A DNA stretch of 33,154 nt from Deltaproteobacteria bacterium RBG_16_64_85 (GCA_001798885.1 MGQW01000031.1:1-33154), one strand, 5' to 3'. Positions 7,980 to 16,590 are shown, counted from the stretch's first letter. The notes: generated by a model not told the origin, from the letters alone. Numbers and translations: made by a program.

Positions 7980-9620
7980 TTGATCTTCCTCTACACACTG
8001 CTCGTGTCCCTTCTGACGACCATCGCCCTGATTCCGGCGTTGAGCGCCGTGGCGAAACGGTTCCATGTGGTGGACCTCCCGGGCGAACGGAAGGTCCACG
8101 AGCGGCCCATCCCCCGGATCGGCGGGATCGCGATGGCGGCGGGGGCGCTCCTCCCCGTGCTTCTCTGGGCGCGCGGCGAACATTTCATCTGGGCCTGGCT
8201 GGCCGGCGCGGCGATCGTGGTTGGTTTCGGCATCGTCGACGATTGCAGGGATATCAGCCCGAAATGGAAGTTCCTCGGGCAGTTCCTTGCGGCCCTTGTC
8301 GTTGTCGTCCTCGGGAAGATCAAGATCCACACGCTGGGGATGCTCCTTCCGGGGGAGGACGACCTGCCCGGCTGGGTCGCCCTCTCGTTGACCGTCCTGG
8401 CGATCATGGGAGTGACCAACGCCATCAACCTCGCGGACGGCCTGGACGGCCTGGCCGGCGGCATCTGCCTGCTCATCTTCTGCTGCATCGGGTACCTCGC
8501 CTACCTGGAAGGAGACCTTCTCATAGGGCTTGTCTGCCTGGCGATGGCCGGCGCGATCTTCGGCTTCCTGCGCTACAACACCCACCCCGCCACGGTGTTC
8601 ATGGGGGACACGGGGAGCCAGCTGCTCGGATTTACGGCGGTGACCCTTTCGCTCGCTCTCACGCAGGGGGACACGGCGGTAAGCCCCGTCCTCCCCCTCC
8701 TCCTCCTGGGGATCCCGGTCCTGGACACGTTGTCGGTGATGACCATCCGCGTGATGAAGGGCAGGTCCCCCTTCTCCGCGGACAAGAACCACATCCATCA
8801 CAACCTCATGGCCCTCGGGCTGCATCACGGGGAGTCCGTGATGGCGATTTACGCCTGCCAGACATTTCTGGTGGTCGCCGCCTTCCTGTTCCGCTTCCAC
8901 TCGGACTGGCTGCTGCTGGGAGGGTACCTCGTGTTCTCGGTCGCCTCCCTCTCCCTGTTGATGGTGGCCGGCCGGAACGGGTGGCACTCGATACCCGCCA
9001 CGCACATCCCCCGTTTTTCCGGGTTCCGGTATCTGAAACGATTGAAGGAGGAAGGGGAGTTCATCAAGCCCGTCTTCCGGGCGCTTCGGATCGGGCTCCC
9101 CCTGCTCCTGGCTCTGACCTGCCTGCTACCGGGGAAATTGCCCGCCTACGCCCCGTACTGCGCCCTGGGGTTTTCCGGGCTGATCGCGGCGGCCTGGCGC
9201 TTCAAGCGCGACCGGCTGGGAGAGGCTCTGCGGCTGACCCTTTACCTTCTCATCCCGTTCGTCGTGTACGAGAGCTCGCAGTCGACCGGCGGCTGGATCA
9301 AGGGGGTGCCGCTTCGGGTCTACAACGCGGCGTTCTTCCTGCTGGCGGTGCTCGACATTCTGGTATCGAAATTCTCGAAGCGCAGGGAAGGGTTCAAATC
9401 CACCCCGCTCGATTTCCTGATCTTCTTCCTGGCCCTGGTGGTCCCCAACCTGCCCGAGCAGCACCTGCAGGCGACCCACCTCGGGCAGGTGGCGGCGAAG
9501 ATCGTGATTTTCTATTTCAGTTGCGAAGTGCTGATGGCCGAGTTGCGGAAGAACCTGGACGGGCTTGTCGCCGGCACGCTGACGGCGCTCCTGGTCCTGT
9601 CCATAAAGGGGTTCGTCTGA
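7980..9620 (+). CDS. WecA/MraY-type undecaprenyl-phosphate sugar-1-phosphate transferase with C-terminal membrane extension
   Basis: This protein starts the lipid-linked glycan by moving a HexNAc-1-phosphate from a UDP-sugar to undecaprenyl phosphate in the inner membrane. Motifs in order are KVHERPIPRIGG near residue 40, the Asp pair in the segment FGIVDDCRDISPKW, NAINLADGLDGLAGG near residue 145, TVFMGDTGSQLLG near 205 and the HIHH histidine box near 265. The family core ends at about residue 335. A further 200 residues follow with about six hydrophobic segments, giving 546 aa against roughly 340-370 for plain family members. TTG 7980 begins 2 bp after the exosortase stop, so the two genes are probably translationally coupled. 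In this locus type an initiating transferase is expected, and no other candidate is present. Confidence 0.88.
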   Translation: MIFLYTLLVSLLTTIALIPALSAVAKRFHVVDLPGERKVHERPIPRIGGIAMAAGALLPVLLWARGEHFIWAWLAGAAIVVGFGIVDDCRDISPKWKFLGQFLAALVVVVLGKIKIHTLGMLLPGEDDLPGWVALSLTVLAIMGVTNAINLADGLDGLAGGICLLIFCCIGYLAYLEGDLLIGLVCLAMAGAIFGFLRYNTHPATVFMGDTGSQLLGFTAVTLSLALTQGDTAVSPVLPLLLLGIPVLDTLSVMTIRVMKGRSPFSADKNHIHHNLMALGLHHGESVMAIYACQTFLVVAAFLFRFHSDWLLLGGYLVFSVASLSLLMVAGRNGWHSIPATHIPRFSGFRYLKRLKEEGEFIKPVFRALRIGLPLLLALTCLLPGKLPAYAPYCALGFSGLIAAAWRFKRDRLGEALRLTLYLLIPFVVYESSQSTGGWIKGVPLRVYNAAFFLLAVLDILVSKFSKRREGFKSTPLDFLIFFLALVVPNLPEQHLQATHLGQVAAKIVIFYFSCEVLMAELRKNLDGLVAGTLTALLVLSIKGFV

Positions 9621-9625
9621 AAGAT

Positions 9626-9688
9626 AATCCGTTGACCATCCGGAGGTTCGAACCGATGCGATACCGGTGCGCGGCTGTATGCCTGGTT
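9626..9688 (+). repeat. 63-bp imperfect direct repeat, left copy (matches 11024-11086)
   Basis: Position 9626 aligns with 11024 without gaps over 63 bp with 6 mismatches: three just before the start codon and three within the coding part. The repeat contains a CGGAGG ribosome-binding site and the start ATGCGATACCGGTGCGCGG of the prsT-like lipoprotein gene. The two copies flank the AAA ATPase gene. Confidence 0.9.
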
Positions 9689-9724
9689 TGCCCTAAACGG
9701 ATGATCTGCCTTGATATTCCATGA
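9655..9724 (+). pseudogene. truncated duplicate of the 5' end of the prsT-like gene
   Basis: From ATG 9655 the frame reads MRYRCAAVCLV and then leaves the family sequence, ending at TGA after 22 codons. The intact gene downstream begins MRYRCAGVCLV. The ribosome-binding site CGGAGG at 9641-9646 is also kept. This is either the left end of a duplication made when the ATPase cassette entered, or all that remains of a tandem paralogue. It may still be translated as a short peptide. Confidence 0.7.
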
Positions 9725-9748
9725 AAGTATGATTATCATGCTTTCATG
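9720..9748. promoter_or_regulatory. 29-bp palindrome overlapping the ATPase start codon
   Basis: The left arm CATGAAAG-TATGAT and right arm ATCATG-CTTTCATG pair with only two mismatched positions besides the centre base. The start codon of the ATPase (9746-9748) is the last triplet of the palindrome. This placement suggests an operator covering the translation start or a leaderless start, so expression is probably controlled by a dimeric DNA-binding protein. A smaller palindrome with the same TGAAA/TTTCA outer half-sites lies upstream of the second ATPase of this family at 26692-26712. Confidence 0.6.
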
Positions 9749-10990
9749 AGGAACCAGGTGGCTCCATCCTTTTTACCCCGCGTTGCCGCGGCTGCTATGG
9801 AGCGCGCCCTGCGCGCGTCGCCTGTCGTCGTGCTGCTCGGCGCAAGACAGACGGGTAAGACCACTCTCGTCCGCTCCCTGCCGCAGCTCGCCGACCGGCC
9901 CTACCTCACGCTCGACGATTTCGACCTGCGCGCCCAGGCGGATGCCGACCCGGAAAGCGTGGTCCGGCGGGCGCCCACCCTGGTGCTCGACGAGGTCCAG
10001 CGCAGCCGCGATCTTTTGATCGCCGTCAAACGCCTCGTGGATGATGACGCGGCGCGCACCCCGGGCCGCTTCGTCCTCACCGGCTCGGCCAACCTGCTCA
10101 TGCTGGAGCGCGTGTCGGAGACCCTGGCCGGACGGGCGGTGTACGTCACACTTTGGCCCTTCACCCGGCGCGAACGCCTTGGATTTGGGCGCACGGGCAT
10201 GTGGAGCGAACTGTTTGCCGTGCCATTTGGACACTGGCGCGATCTACTTGCCGCGGACACCGGCCCGGAGGAAGATTGGCGGGCCGCCGCGCGTTTAGGC
10301 GGGATGCCCGTGCCGGCGCACGATCTGCCGGATGACGAAGCGCGTTCTCTCTGGTTCTCCGGCTACGTCCAGACCTATCTCGAACGCGACCTGCAGACGT
10401 TGCGTGCGGTGGAGAACCTCCCGGACTTCCGCCGCCTCATGCGGGCAGCCTGTTTGCGCATCGGCGGCCTGCTGAACCAGACCGAGACAGGGCGGGACGT
10501 GGGGATTGCGCAACCCCAGGTGCATCGGTTCCTGAATCTGATGGAAGCCAGCTACCAGGTCATCCGTCTTCCCGCGTTCTCCGTCAACCGCACCCGTCGG
10601 CTGATCAAAGCTCCGAAGCTTTACTGGAGCGACACCGCGCTGGCCCTGTTTCTCGCCGGGGAGGCCGAACCGCGCGGGGCCCATCTCGAGAATCTCGTGC
10701 TCATGGACCTGCTGGCTTGGCGCGACGTGCAGCCGCGACGCCCGGAGGTGCAGTACTGGCGCACCGCCACCGGCACCGAGGTGGACTTCGTGATCGAGAC
10801 GCCGCAACGGGTCCTGCCCATCGAGGTCAAGGCGGTCGCGCGGGTCGGGCCGTCCGACGCCAAGGGGCTTGAGTCCTTTCTGGACGAGTATCCCGACCTT
10901 GCCGACGGCGCCCTCCTGCTCCACGGCGGAACCGGGACCTTTCCACTGACCCGTCGTGTGCTCGCCGCGCCGTGGTGGCAGGTGTGCTGA
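9746..10990 (+). CDS. AAA ATPase with DUF4143 domain
   Basis: A 414-residue ATPase of the AAA_14/DUF4143 family. Walker A is GARQTGKTT at residues 32-40 and Walker B is LVLDEVQ near residue 75. The C-terminal DUF4143 part includes a TEVDFVIE...LPIEVKAVA segment resembling a PD-(D/E)XK nuclease core. Family members are common, mobile-looking orphan genes whose role is poorly known; DNA interaction is suspected from the nuclease-like domain. It sits in the same orientation inside the exopolysaccharide operon, between the WecA-like and PrsT-like genes, where it has no obvious role. Flanking 63-bp repeats suggest insertion or duplication. ATG 9746 lies at the end of a palindrome and has no Shine-Dalgarno site. 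Confidence 0.88.
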   Translation: MRNQVAPSFLPRVAAAAMERALRASPVVVLLGARQTGKTTLVRSLPQLADRPYLTLDDFDLRAQADADPESVVRRAPTLVLDEVQRSRDLLIAVKRLVDDDAARTPGRFVLTGSANLLMLERVSETLAGRAVYVTLWPFTRRERLGFGRTGMWSELFAVPFGHWRDLLAADTGPEEDWRAAARLGGMPVPAHDLPDDEARSLWFSGYVQTYLERDLQTLRAVENLPDFRRLMRAACLRIGGLLNQTETGRDVGIAQPQVHRFLNLMEASYQVIRLPAFSVNRTRRLIKAPKLYWSDTALALFLAGEAEPRGAHLENLVLMDLLAWRDVQPRRPEVQYWRTATGTEVDFVIETPQRVLPIEVKAVARVGPSDAKGLESFLDEYPDLADGALLLHGGTGTFPLTRRVLAAPWWQVC

Positions 10991-11023
10991 GCGTCTGGTA
11001 TATAACCCCGACGACCTGATAAA

Positions 11024-11086
11024 AATCCGTTGACCATCCGGAGGTTCGGTACGATGCGATACCGGTGCGCGGGCGTGTGCCTGGTT
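11024..11086 (+). repeat. 63-bp imperfect direct repeat, right copy (matches 9626-9688)
   Basis: 57 of 63 positions match the copy at 9626-9688. This copy drives the intact lipoprotein gene: it carries CGGAGG at 11039-11044 and ATG at 11054. Confidence 0.9.
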
Positions 11087-13138
11087 CTCGCGAGTGCGTT
11101 CCTTCTCGCCTGCAGCGGCCCGGAGGCGAAGAAGATGAAGTTCTACGACAAGGGGAAGGCCCTGGTCGCGAAGGGGGACTACGTCAAGGCCGGCCTCGAG
11201 TTTAAAAACGCTATCCAGATCGACCCGAAGTTCGCCGACGCCTTCTTCCAGTTGGGGATGGTCCAGATGATGCGGGGCGACTTGGGCGGGGCCTATCGCT
11301 CGATCCTGCGCGCCACGGAGCTCGACCCGAAGAACCTTCCGGCCCAGGTCCAGGCGGGCAAGCTCCTGCTGGTCGGCGGGGAGAAGGAGAAGGCGATGGA
11401 GAAGGCCGAACTCGTCCTGGCGCAGGACCCGGGCAACGAGGAGGCGCGGCTCCTGAAAGGTGCGGTCTACGTGGCCGGCAAGGAGGACGCGAAGGCGATC
11501 TCCCACCTGGAGGGGATGATCGCCAAGGGGATGGCGAACCCGGAGCTGTATCTGCTCCTGGCCAGGGTCCACCTGCAAGAGAAAGAATTCCGGGGGGCGG
11601 AGGAGGCCTTGGCAAAAGGGATCGCGCTGAACCCGAAATCGCTCCCCTTGCACCGCGCCATGGCCGACGTGTACGCGGCCTCAGGGAAAACCGGGCCCGC
11701 CGCCGAAGAGGTGAAGAAGGTCATCGAACTGGAGCCCGAAAACTACGGCAACCGGGTCACTCTGGCGGGCCTGTACTGGGGGACGGGGGAGAAGGGGAAG
11801 GCCCGGGAACTGTTGCAGACCCTCCTGGAGGCGAGGCCGTCCGACGAGGCGTGCCGGCTGGACGTGGCCGGGTTCTTCGTTTCCCGGGGGGGATTCGGGG
11901 AGGCGGAAAAGGTCCTTACGGCGGGGATCGACCGGGACGCGAAGAGCTTCCCGCTGCGCCTGGCGCTGGGGGACCTCTACGGGAACACCGGCAGGATGGA
12001 CAACGCGGCCACCGTTTTCCGAGAGTGCCTGGCGCTGGACAAGAACCCCGACCGGCCGGAGATCCTCCAGGCGAAGAACTCTCTGGCGCGGATCCACCTG
12101 GCGCGGCAGGAGGCCGACAAGGCGAAGGGGTACGTGGAGGAAGTGATCAAGGCGAGCCCCAACAACGGGGACGCCCACCTGACGAGAGGGAATCTTTTCC
12201 TGCTCGAACGGGACGGCGCGGGGGCGGTGGCCGAGTTCCGCACGGTCGTGCGCGAGAAACCCCGTTTCCTCCCGGGATACCTGCTCCTGTCCGAGGCGCA
12301 CCTGATGAAAAATGAGACGGGCCTGGCGCTGGAAGCCCTGCAGAACGGTCTGAAGGCCGATCCCGGCTCGCGGGACGTGCTGCGGGCGCTGGCGCGCTTC
12401 CACGCCATGCAGAAGGATTTCAAGGAGGCGGAGAAACCGCTTGCCAAGGTCCTGGAAAAGAATCCCGATGATCTCGAGGTGCGGGCCGATCTGGCCGACC
12501 TGTTCACGGTATCCGGGGATCTCAAGCGCGCCGAGGCCGGGTACGCCGACATCAAGCGGCGGGCCCCGAAGCACCCGCTGGGGTACGTGAAAACGGGCCA
12601 GTACTATCTGACCCGGCAGGAATTGGGGAAGGCGGCCGCCGAGTTCGAGCAGGCGGTTGCGATCGTCCCGGAGAGCATGGAGATCCAATCGCTTCTGGGG
12701 AAGCTCTACGCCGCGCAGAAGGAGTACGGGAAGGCCGCCCGGGTATACGAGAGGGTGCTTGAGCGGCATCCGGACTATTGGCCCGCGGCGAACGACTTGG
12801 CGTTTCTGCTCTGCGATCGCGACGGCTCGGCCGGGGACCTGGACAAGGCGCTCTCGCTGGCACAGAACGCGCTCAACCGGCGCCCCGGGGAGGCGGTCAT
12901 CCTCGATACGCTGGGGTGGATCTACCACAAGAAGGGCGATGTGGACCGGGCGGTCGACCTTCTCCGGCAGGCCCAGGGGAAGCTCCCGGAACATCCCGAA
13001 GTCAACTACCACCTGGGAATGGCCCTCGTCCGGGCGGGGAAAAAGGAGCAGGCGAAGGAGCCCCTCCGCAAGAGCATCGCCTTCAAGGGGGATTTCCCCG
13101 GGAAAGAGGAGGCCGCGAAAGTGCTGGCGGGGATATGA
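11054..13138 (+). CDS. PrsT-like TPR-repeat lipoprotein of exosortase/EPS loci
   Basis: A 694-residue protein made of TPR repeats from about residue 30 to the end (helical pairs with the A/G-x-x-x-L-x-x-A-x-x-x-x-P-x pattern, more than a dozen units). The N-terminus from ATG 11054 is MRYRCAGVCLVLASAFLLAC, a lipoprotein signal with lipobox LLAC followed by SG, so it should be lipid-anchored in an outer or inner membrane facing the periplasm. An open TTG at 11030 is eight codons further up but would spoil the signal and lies before the CGGAGG site at 11039, so 11054 is the start. Such TPR proteins accompany PEP-CTERM/exosortase exopolysaccharide loci and are thought to scaffold assembly or export. 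It is shorter than the roughly 900 aa I recall for the family. Confidence 0.85.
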   Translation: MRYRCAGVCLVLASAFLLACSGPEAKKMKFYDKGKALVAKGDYVKAGLEFKNAIQIDPKFADAFFQLGMVQMMRGDLGGAYRSILRATELDPKNLPAQVQAGKLLLVGGEKEKAMEKAELVLAQDPGNEEARLLKGAVYVAGKEDAKAISHLEGMIAKGMANPELYLLLARVHLQEKEFRGAEEALAKGIALNPKSLPLHRAMADVYAASGKTGPAAEEVKKVIELEPENYGNRVTLAGLYWGTGEKGKARELLQTLLEARPSDEACRLDVAGFFVSRGGFGEAEKVLTAGIDRDAKSFPLRLALGDLYGNTGRMDNAATVFRECLALDKNPDRPEILQAKNSLARIHLARQEADKAKGYVEEVIKASPNNGDAHLTRGNLFLLERDGAGAVAEFRTVVREKPRFLPGYLLLSEAHLMKNETGLALEALQNGLKADPGSRDVLRALARFHAMQKDFKEAEKPLAKVLEKNPDDLEVRADLADLFTVSGDLKRAEAGYADIKRRAPKHPLGYVKTGQYYLTRQELGKAAAEFEQAVAIVPESMEIQSLLGKLYAAQKEYGKAARVYERVLERHPDYWPAANDLAFLLCDRDGSAGDLDKALSLAQNALNRRPGEAVILDTLGWIYHKKGDVDRAVDLLRQAQGKLPEHPEVNYHLGMALVRAGKKEQAKEPLRKSIAFKGDFPGKEEAAKVLAGI

Positions 13139-13173
13139 AATCACTTCGGGTGCGAAAGGAAGGGAAAGAATCC

Positions 13174-13770
13174 ATGAACCGAAAAATTTCCTGTCTGGTC
13201 GTGTTCCTGGTCCTTTCGGCGGGCGCGTCGTCCTTAGGTGTAGCCGAGGACGCCCAGGCCCCCCCCGTTCCGGCGGCGGGGCTTGGGTCCGACTACATCA
13301 TCGGCCCAGGGGACCTGCTGAACATCGAGGTCTGGAAGGACCCGGTGCTGACCCGGCAGGTCGTTGTCCTTCCGGACGGCAAGATCGCCTACCCCCTGAT
13401 CGGCGAGATGGCGGCCGGGGGGAAGACGGTCGCCCAGCTCAAAAAGGAGATCGAGCAGAAGATCGCCCGGTACGTGCCGGAGGCCTTCTTGACCGTGGAA
13501 GTGAGGCAGTTGAACAGCATGCACATCTACGTGCTCGGGCGGGTACAGGCGCCCGGCCGGACCACCTTGAACGCCAACATCAACGTCCTGCAGGCGCTGG
13601 CGATCGCCGGCGGCCCCACCCCGTACGCGAACCGGTCGAAGATCCGGATCTTCCGGTACGAAGGGGAGAAGACGAAGGTCTTCTCCTTCGACTACGACGA
13701 CGTTACTGCAGGCAAGGAACTGCACACGAACATCGAGCTCAAAAGAGGCGACGTGGTCTATGTCCCCTGA
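13174..13770 (+). CDS. Wza-type polysaccharide export protein (periplasmic/outer membrane)
   Basis: A 198-residue protein with a signal peptide (residues 1-25, ending near V-A-E-D). It has the poly-export domain starting DYIIGPGDLLNIEVWKDP and containing VVVLPDGKIAYPLIGEM, followed by a SLBB-like part with HIYVLGRVQAPGRTTLN. The family forms the outer-membrane polysaccharide channel or its periplasmic section. There is no lipobox cysteine and no long C-terminal helix, so this is the short form used in exosortase loci. ATG 13174 has AGGAAGG 9 bp upstream. An in-frame ATG at 13135 overlaps the previous stop but lacks such a site. The 3' end overlaps the next gene by 11 bp. Confidence 0.88.
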   Translation: MNRKISCLVVFLVLSAGASSLGVAEDAQAPPVPAAGLGSDYIIGPGDLLNIEVWKDPVLTRQVVVLPDGKIAYPLIGEMAAGGKTVAQLKKEIEQKIARYVPEAFLTVEVRQLNSMHIYVLGRVQAPGRTTLNANINVLQALAIAGGPTPYANRSKIRIFRYEGEKTKVFSFDYDDVTAGKELHTNIELKRGDVVYVP

Positions 13771-14938
13771 CCGTTCCCCGGCGGTTGCAACGGTACTGCT
13801 CCTTTTTGCCGCGGCACTGTTCCCCCCGGTTGCCGGTGGGGACGAGACCCGGGTCGTTCCGTCGCTCGCGCTCAAAGGCGAATACAACAACAACCCCTTC
13901 TTCACGGAGAAAAACCCGAAGGAGTCGTACGTCGGCACCGTTTCCCCTGGCCTAAAACTTTCCAGAAGGACCGAGCGGCTGGATGCGGTCCTCTCCTCCG
14001 TGGTGGACGGGGTCTACTACTCCGCGGAAGAAAATCTCGACTCGTGGAACCCGAGGGGGCAGGGGAAGCTGGGGTACCGGTTCACGCCGGCCTTCCGGCT
14101 GTCCGCCGACGCTTCGTTGCGCGCCGACAAGCGCCCCGAACACGAGATCGAGACATCCGGGCTGGTGGTAACCACCCGGACCCGCCAGCAGGATTACGCC
14201 CTGGGGGCCGAGATCTCGATGAGCGAGAAGTCGGCCGCGGGCCTCTCCTACGGGTATAACCGGGTCGACTATCCCGACCAGCCGCTGCAGGACAGCGAGA
14301 CCCACTCGGGAAGCGTGAACCTGGTGGTCGACCTGGGGCAGCGGTTCACCGAGACGAAGGGGCGGGCCGGCTTTTCGTACGCGAGCAACCGGTTCACGGG
14401 CCTGACGGTTGAGAATTACGCCTTCACCGTCGGGGTGCAGAAGGGGGCCACGGAGCTGTGGAGCGTCCAGGCGGATATCGGGGGGCGGTACACCCGGTCG
14501 GAATTCGACTTCCTGTTCGGGAAGGAGAAGACCGACAACTGGGGGTGGGTGGCCAACGTCTCCCTTTTCTACAAGGGGGAACGGGGGAACGGGAGTTTGG
14601 GGTACGGTCGGTCGGTGACGGCCGCCTCGGGGCGGGGGGGCGCCGCGGAACGGAACGCCGTGGTGCTCGATCTGGCGCGCCGCTTCCTGTACGAACTTTC
14701 CGGAACCTTCTCGGCTGGTTACTACCGGAACTTCTCCGACGCGGGGGAGTTCTCCCTCCAGGGGATCGACGAGCAGACCGTGCGGGCGCGTCCCGGGCTG
14801 CGGTACGATTTCACGAAGGACATCTCGGTAGAGGCAGCTTACCAGTACACCCGGCTGCGCAACAGGATCTCGTCGGAAACGGCGGAGCAGCATGCCGGCA
14901 CCCTCCGCTTCGCCGTGCGATACCCCCTGTACGAATAG
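13760..14938 (+). CDS. outer-membrane beta-barrel protein of exosortase/EPS loci
   Basis: A 392-residue protein with a signal peptide (hydrophobic residues about 8-24, then G-G-D-E) and alternating-pattern beta strands to the end, for example LSADASLRADKR, SGSVNLVVDLGQRFTE and FSAGYYRNFSDAGEF. It looks like a 14-18-strand barrel of the PEP-CTERM-associated TIGR03016-like type. It overlaps the export-protein gene by 11 bp, suggesting coupled translation and a shared export function. The C-terminal residues are RYPLYE rather than the usual final Phe, so the last strand is unusual or the barrel ends slightly earlier. It may be the secretion pore or an accessory porin, as in Pel/Alg-type systems. 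Confidence 0.75.
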   Translation: MSPDRSPAVATVLLLFAAALFPPVAGGDETRVVPSLALKGEYNNNPFFTEKNPKESYVGTVSPGLKLSRRTERLDAVLSSVVDGVYYSAEENLDSWNPRGQGKLGYRFTPAFRLSADASLRADKRPEHEIETSGLVVTTRTRQQDYALGAEISMSEKSAAGLSYGYNRVDYPDQPLQDSETHSGSVNLVVDLGQRFTETKGRAGFSYASNRFTGLTVENYAFTVGVQKGATELWSVQADIGGRYTRSEFDFLFGKEKTDNWGWVANVSLFYKGERGNGSLGYGRSVTAASGRGGAAERNAVVLDLARRFLYELSGTFSAGYYRNFSDAGEFSLQGIDEQTVRARPGLRYDFTKDISVEAAYQYTRLRNRISSETAEQHAGTLRFAVRYPLYE

Positions 14939-14989
14939 GATTCTTCCGCGGAATACAATAATACGGTTTCTGGAAGGAGGCGTGCGCGG

Positions 14990-16570
14990 ATGATGGAAAA
15001 GACAAGGATGGAACAGGACGTCAAGACGGTCGGCGATCTCCTGGGAATCCTCAAGCGCCGGAAGGGGTCGCTCGCCGTTCCCGCGGGCGCCGTCTTCCTG
15101 CTGGCGATCGTCCTTGCCGCCGCCCTTCCCAGGAGCTACAAGGCCGCCACGACGATCCTGATCGAGGAGCAGGAGATCCCGCGGGAATACGTGACGGCCA
15201 ACATCACGAGTTTCGCCGACCAGCGGCTCCAGTCGATCAACCAGCGGATCATGAGCGCCACGAACCTTCTGGAGGTGATCAACCGGTTCCGCCTTTACCC
15301 GGAGATGCGGGAGAAGGACCCGGTCGAAGAGATCATCGAGAAGATGCGGAAGGACATCAAGTTCAACACGATCAGCGCCGACGTGATCGACCCGCGGACC
15401 GGGCGTCCGGCCCAGGCCACCATCGCCTTCAGCATCACTTACGAGGGGCGGGATCCGGAGACGGTTTTGAAGGTCGCCAACGAGCTGGCCTCCCTCTACC
15501 TGGGGGAGAACCTGAAAACCCGGGAGAAGCAGTCGTCGGAGACCTCCAAGTTCATGGATGCGGAGATGAAGGAGGTGCAGGCCCGGCTGGCGACGGTCGA
15601 CAACGGGATCGCGGCCTACAAGGAGAAGCACTTGACCTCCCTGCCCGAGCTCTCCCAGGTCAATCTGCAGGCGCTCGACCAGGTGGAGCGGGAGATCACC
15701 CGCCTGAACGACCAGCTCCGCTCCCTGCGAGAGCGGAAAGGGTACCTACAGGAGCAGTTGGCCAGCATCCCCCCGGATTCCACGAGCCAGGAGAAGGAGA
15801 GCCTTAAAGAGCTGCGGACCCGGCTGGTGGAGCTGAAAACCCGCTTTTCCGACGAGTACCCCGACGTGATCAAGACGAAGGCCGCCATCCAGGAGCTGGA
15901 GAGGCGGCAGAAGGAGTTCGGGCGCGACCCGAGCGGCTCCAAGCCGGACAACCCGGCCTACATCACCCTGGCGTCGCAGCTGGCGGGGGTGCAGTCGGAG
16001 ATCGAATCGGTCAAGCGGCAGGTCAGGGCCTCCCAGGGGAAGCGGAACGACTATACCCGCCGGATCGAGACGGCGCCGCGGGTGGAGGAGGGGTACCGGG
16101 CGCTGGTCGTCGAACGGAACAACCTGCAGGCGAAATACGACGAGCTGACGAGGAAGGCGATGGACGCCCGGGTGGCGCACGGGCTGGAGAAGGAGCAGCT
16201 CGCGGAGCGGTTCTCCATCATCGACGCGGCGCGGCTGCCGGAAAAGCCCTCCAGCCCGAACATCCCGGCCATCCTGCTGATCGGGCTGGTGCTGGGGATG
16301 GGCTCCGGGGTCGGGGCGGCGGCGTTGAAGGAGAGCACCGACGATGCCGTGCGCACTCCCGAGGCGCTGGCCCGGGCCACCTCGTTCCCCGTGCTGGCCG
16401 GGATCCCGGAGATCGTGACCGGGGAGGACATCGCAAGGCGAAAAAAACGGCGGGAGCTCCTGCTGGCGGGCGCCGCCGTCGCCTTCGTGCTGTTCGTGAT
16501 GCTTTTCCACTTCGTCGTGATGGATCTGGACGTGTTGTGGGCCAAGGTGATGCGCAGGTTGCCCCTGTGA
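14990..16570 (+). CDS. Wzz/GumC-type polysaccharide chain-length determinant
   Basis: A 526-residue polysaccharide co-polymerase. Residues about 28-48 are the first membrane helix, followed by a large periplasmic part with long coiled coils between about 180 and 400 (LDQVEREITRLNDQLRSLRE and others). A membrane helix lies near residue 430 (A-I-L-L-I-G-L-V-L-G-M-G) and another near 495. It sets polymer length together with the tyrosine kinase encoded next. ATG 14990 has a strong GGAAGGAGG site at 14972-14980. The region after the coiled coil keeps the EKPSSPN segment typical of the family before the returning helix. The third hydrophobic segment close to the C-terminus is a feature of the exosortase-associated branch. 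Confidence 0.9.
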   Translation: MMEKTRMEQDVKTVGDLLGILKRRKGSLAVPAGAVFLLAIVLAAALPRSYKAATTILIEEQEIPREYVTANITSFADQRLQSINQRIMSATNLLEVINRFRLYPEMREKDPVEEIIEKMRKDIKFNTISADVIDPRTGRPAQATIAFSITYEGRDPETVLKVANELASLYLGENLKTREKQSSETSKFMDAEMKEVQARLATVDNGIAAYKEKHLTSLPELSQVNLQALDQVEREITRLNDQLRSLRERKGYLQEQLASIPPDSTSQEKESLKELRTRLVELKTRFSDEYPDVIKTKAAIQELERRQKEFGRDPSGSKPDNPAYITLASQLAGVQSEIESVKRQVRASQGKRNDYTRRIETAPRVEEGYRALVVERNNLQAKYDELTRKAMDARVAHGLEKEQLAERFSIIDAARLPEKPSSPNIPAILLIGLVLGMGSGVGAAALKESTDDAVRTPEALARATSFPVLAGIPEIVTGEDIARRKKRRELLLAGAAVAFVLFVMLFHFVVMDLDVLWAKVMRRLPL

Positions 16571-16590
16571 GCCCGGAATCGAGGGAGACG

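Noticed and set aside
9645-9654. GGTTCGAACC, which resembles a tRNA T-loop and a possible integration site
   Set aside because: No acceptor stem, anticodon arm or CCA around it; the matching copy at 11043 reads differently, and the word lies between a ribosome-binding site and a start codon.
6514-9724. Long open frames on the opposite strand and in other frames (up to 609 codons) across the exosortase and WecA-like genes
   Set aside because: They are Arg/Gly/Pro-rich shadows produced by high GC at third codon positions; the + strand frames carry clear family motifs.
12778-13173. Upstream extension of the Wza-like gene
   Set aside because: The first 132 codons are a shadow of the TPR gene; the signal peptide begins at ATG 13174 behind a good ribosome-binding site.
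13952-15631. 559-codon antisense open frame over the barrel and Wzz genes
   Set aside because: Low-complexity composition, spans a gene boundary and has no recognisable motif; the sense genes are well supported.
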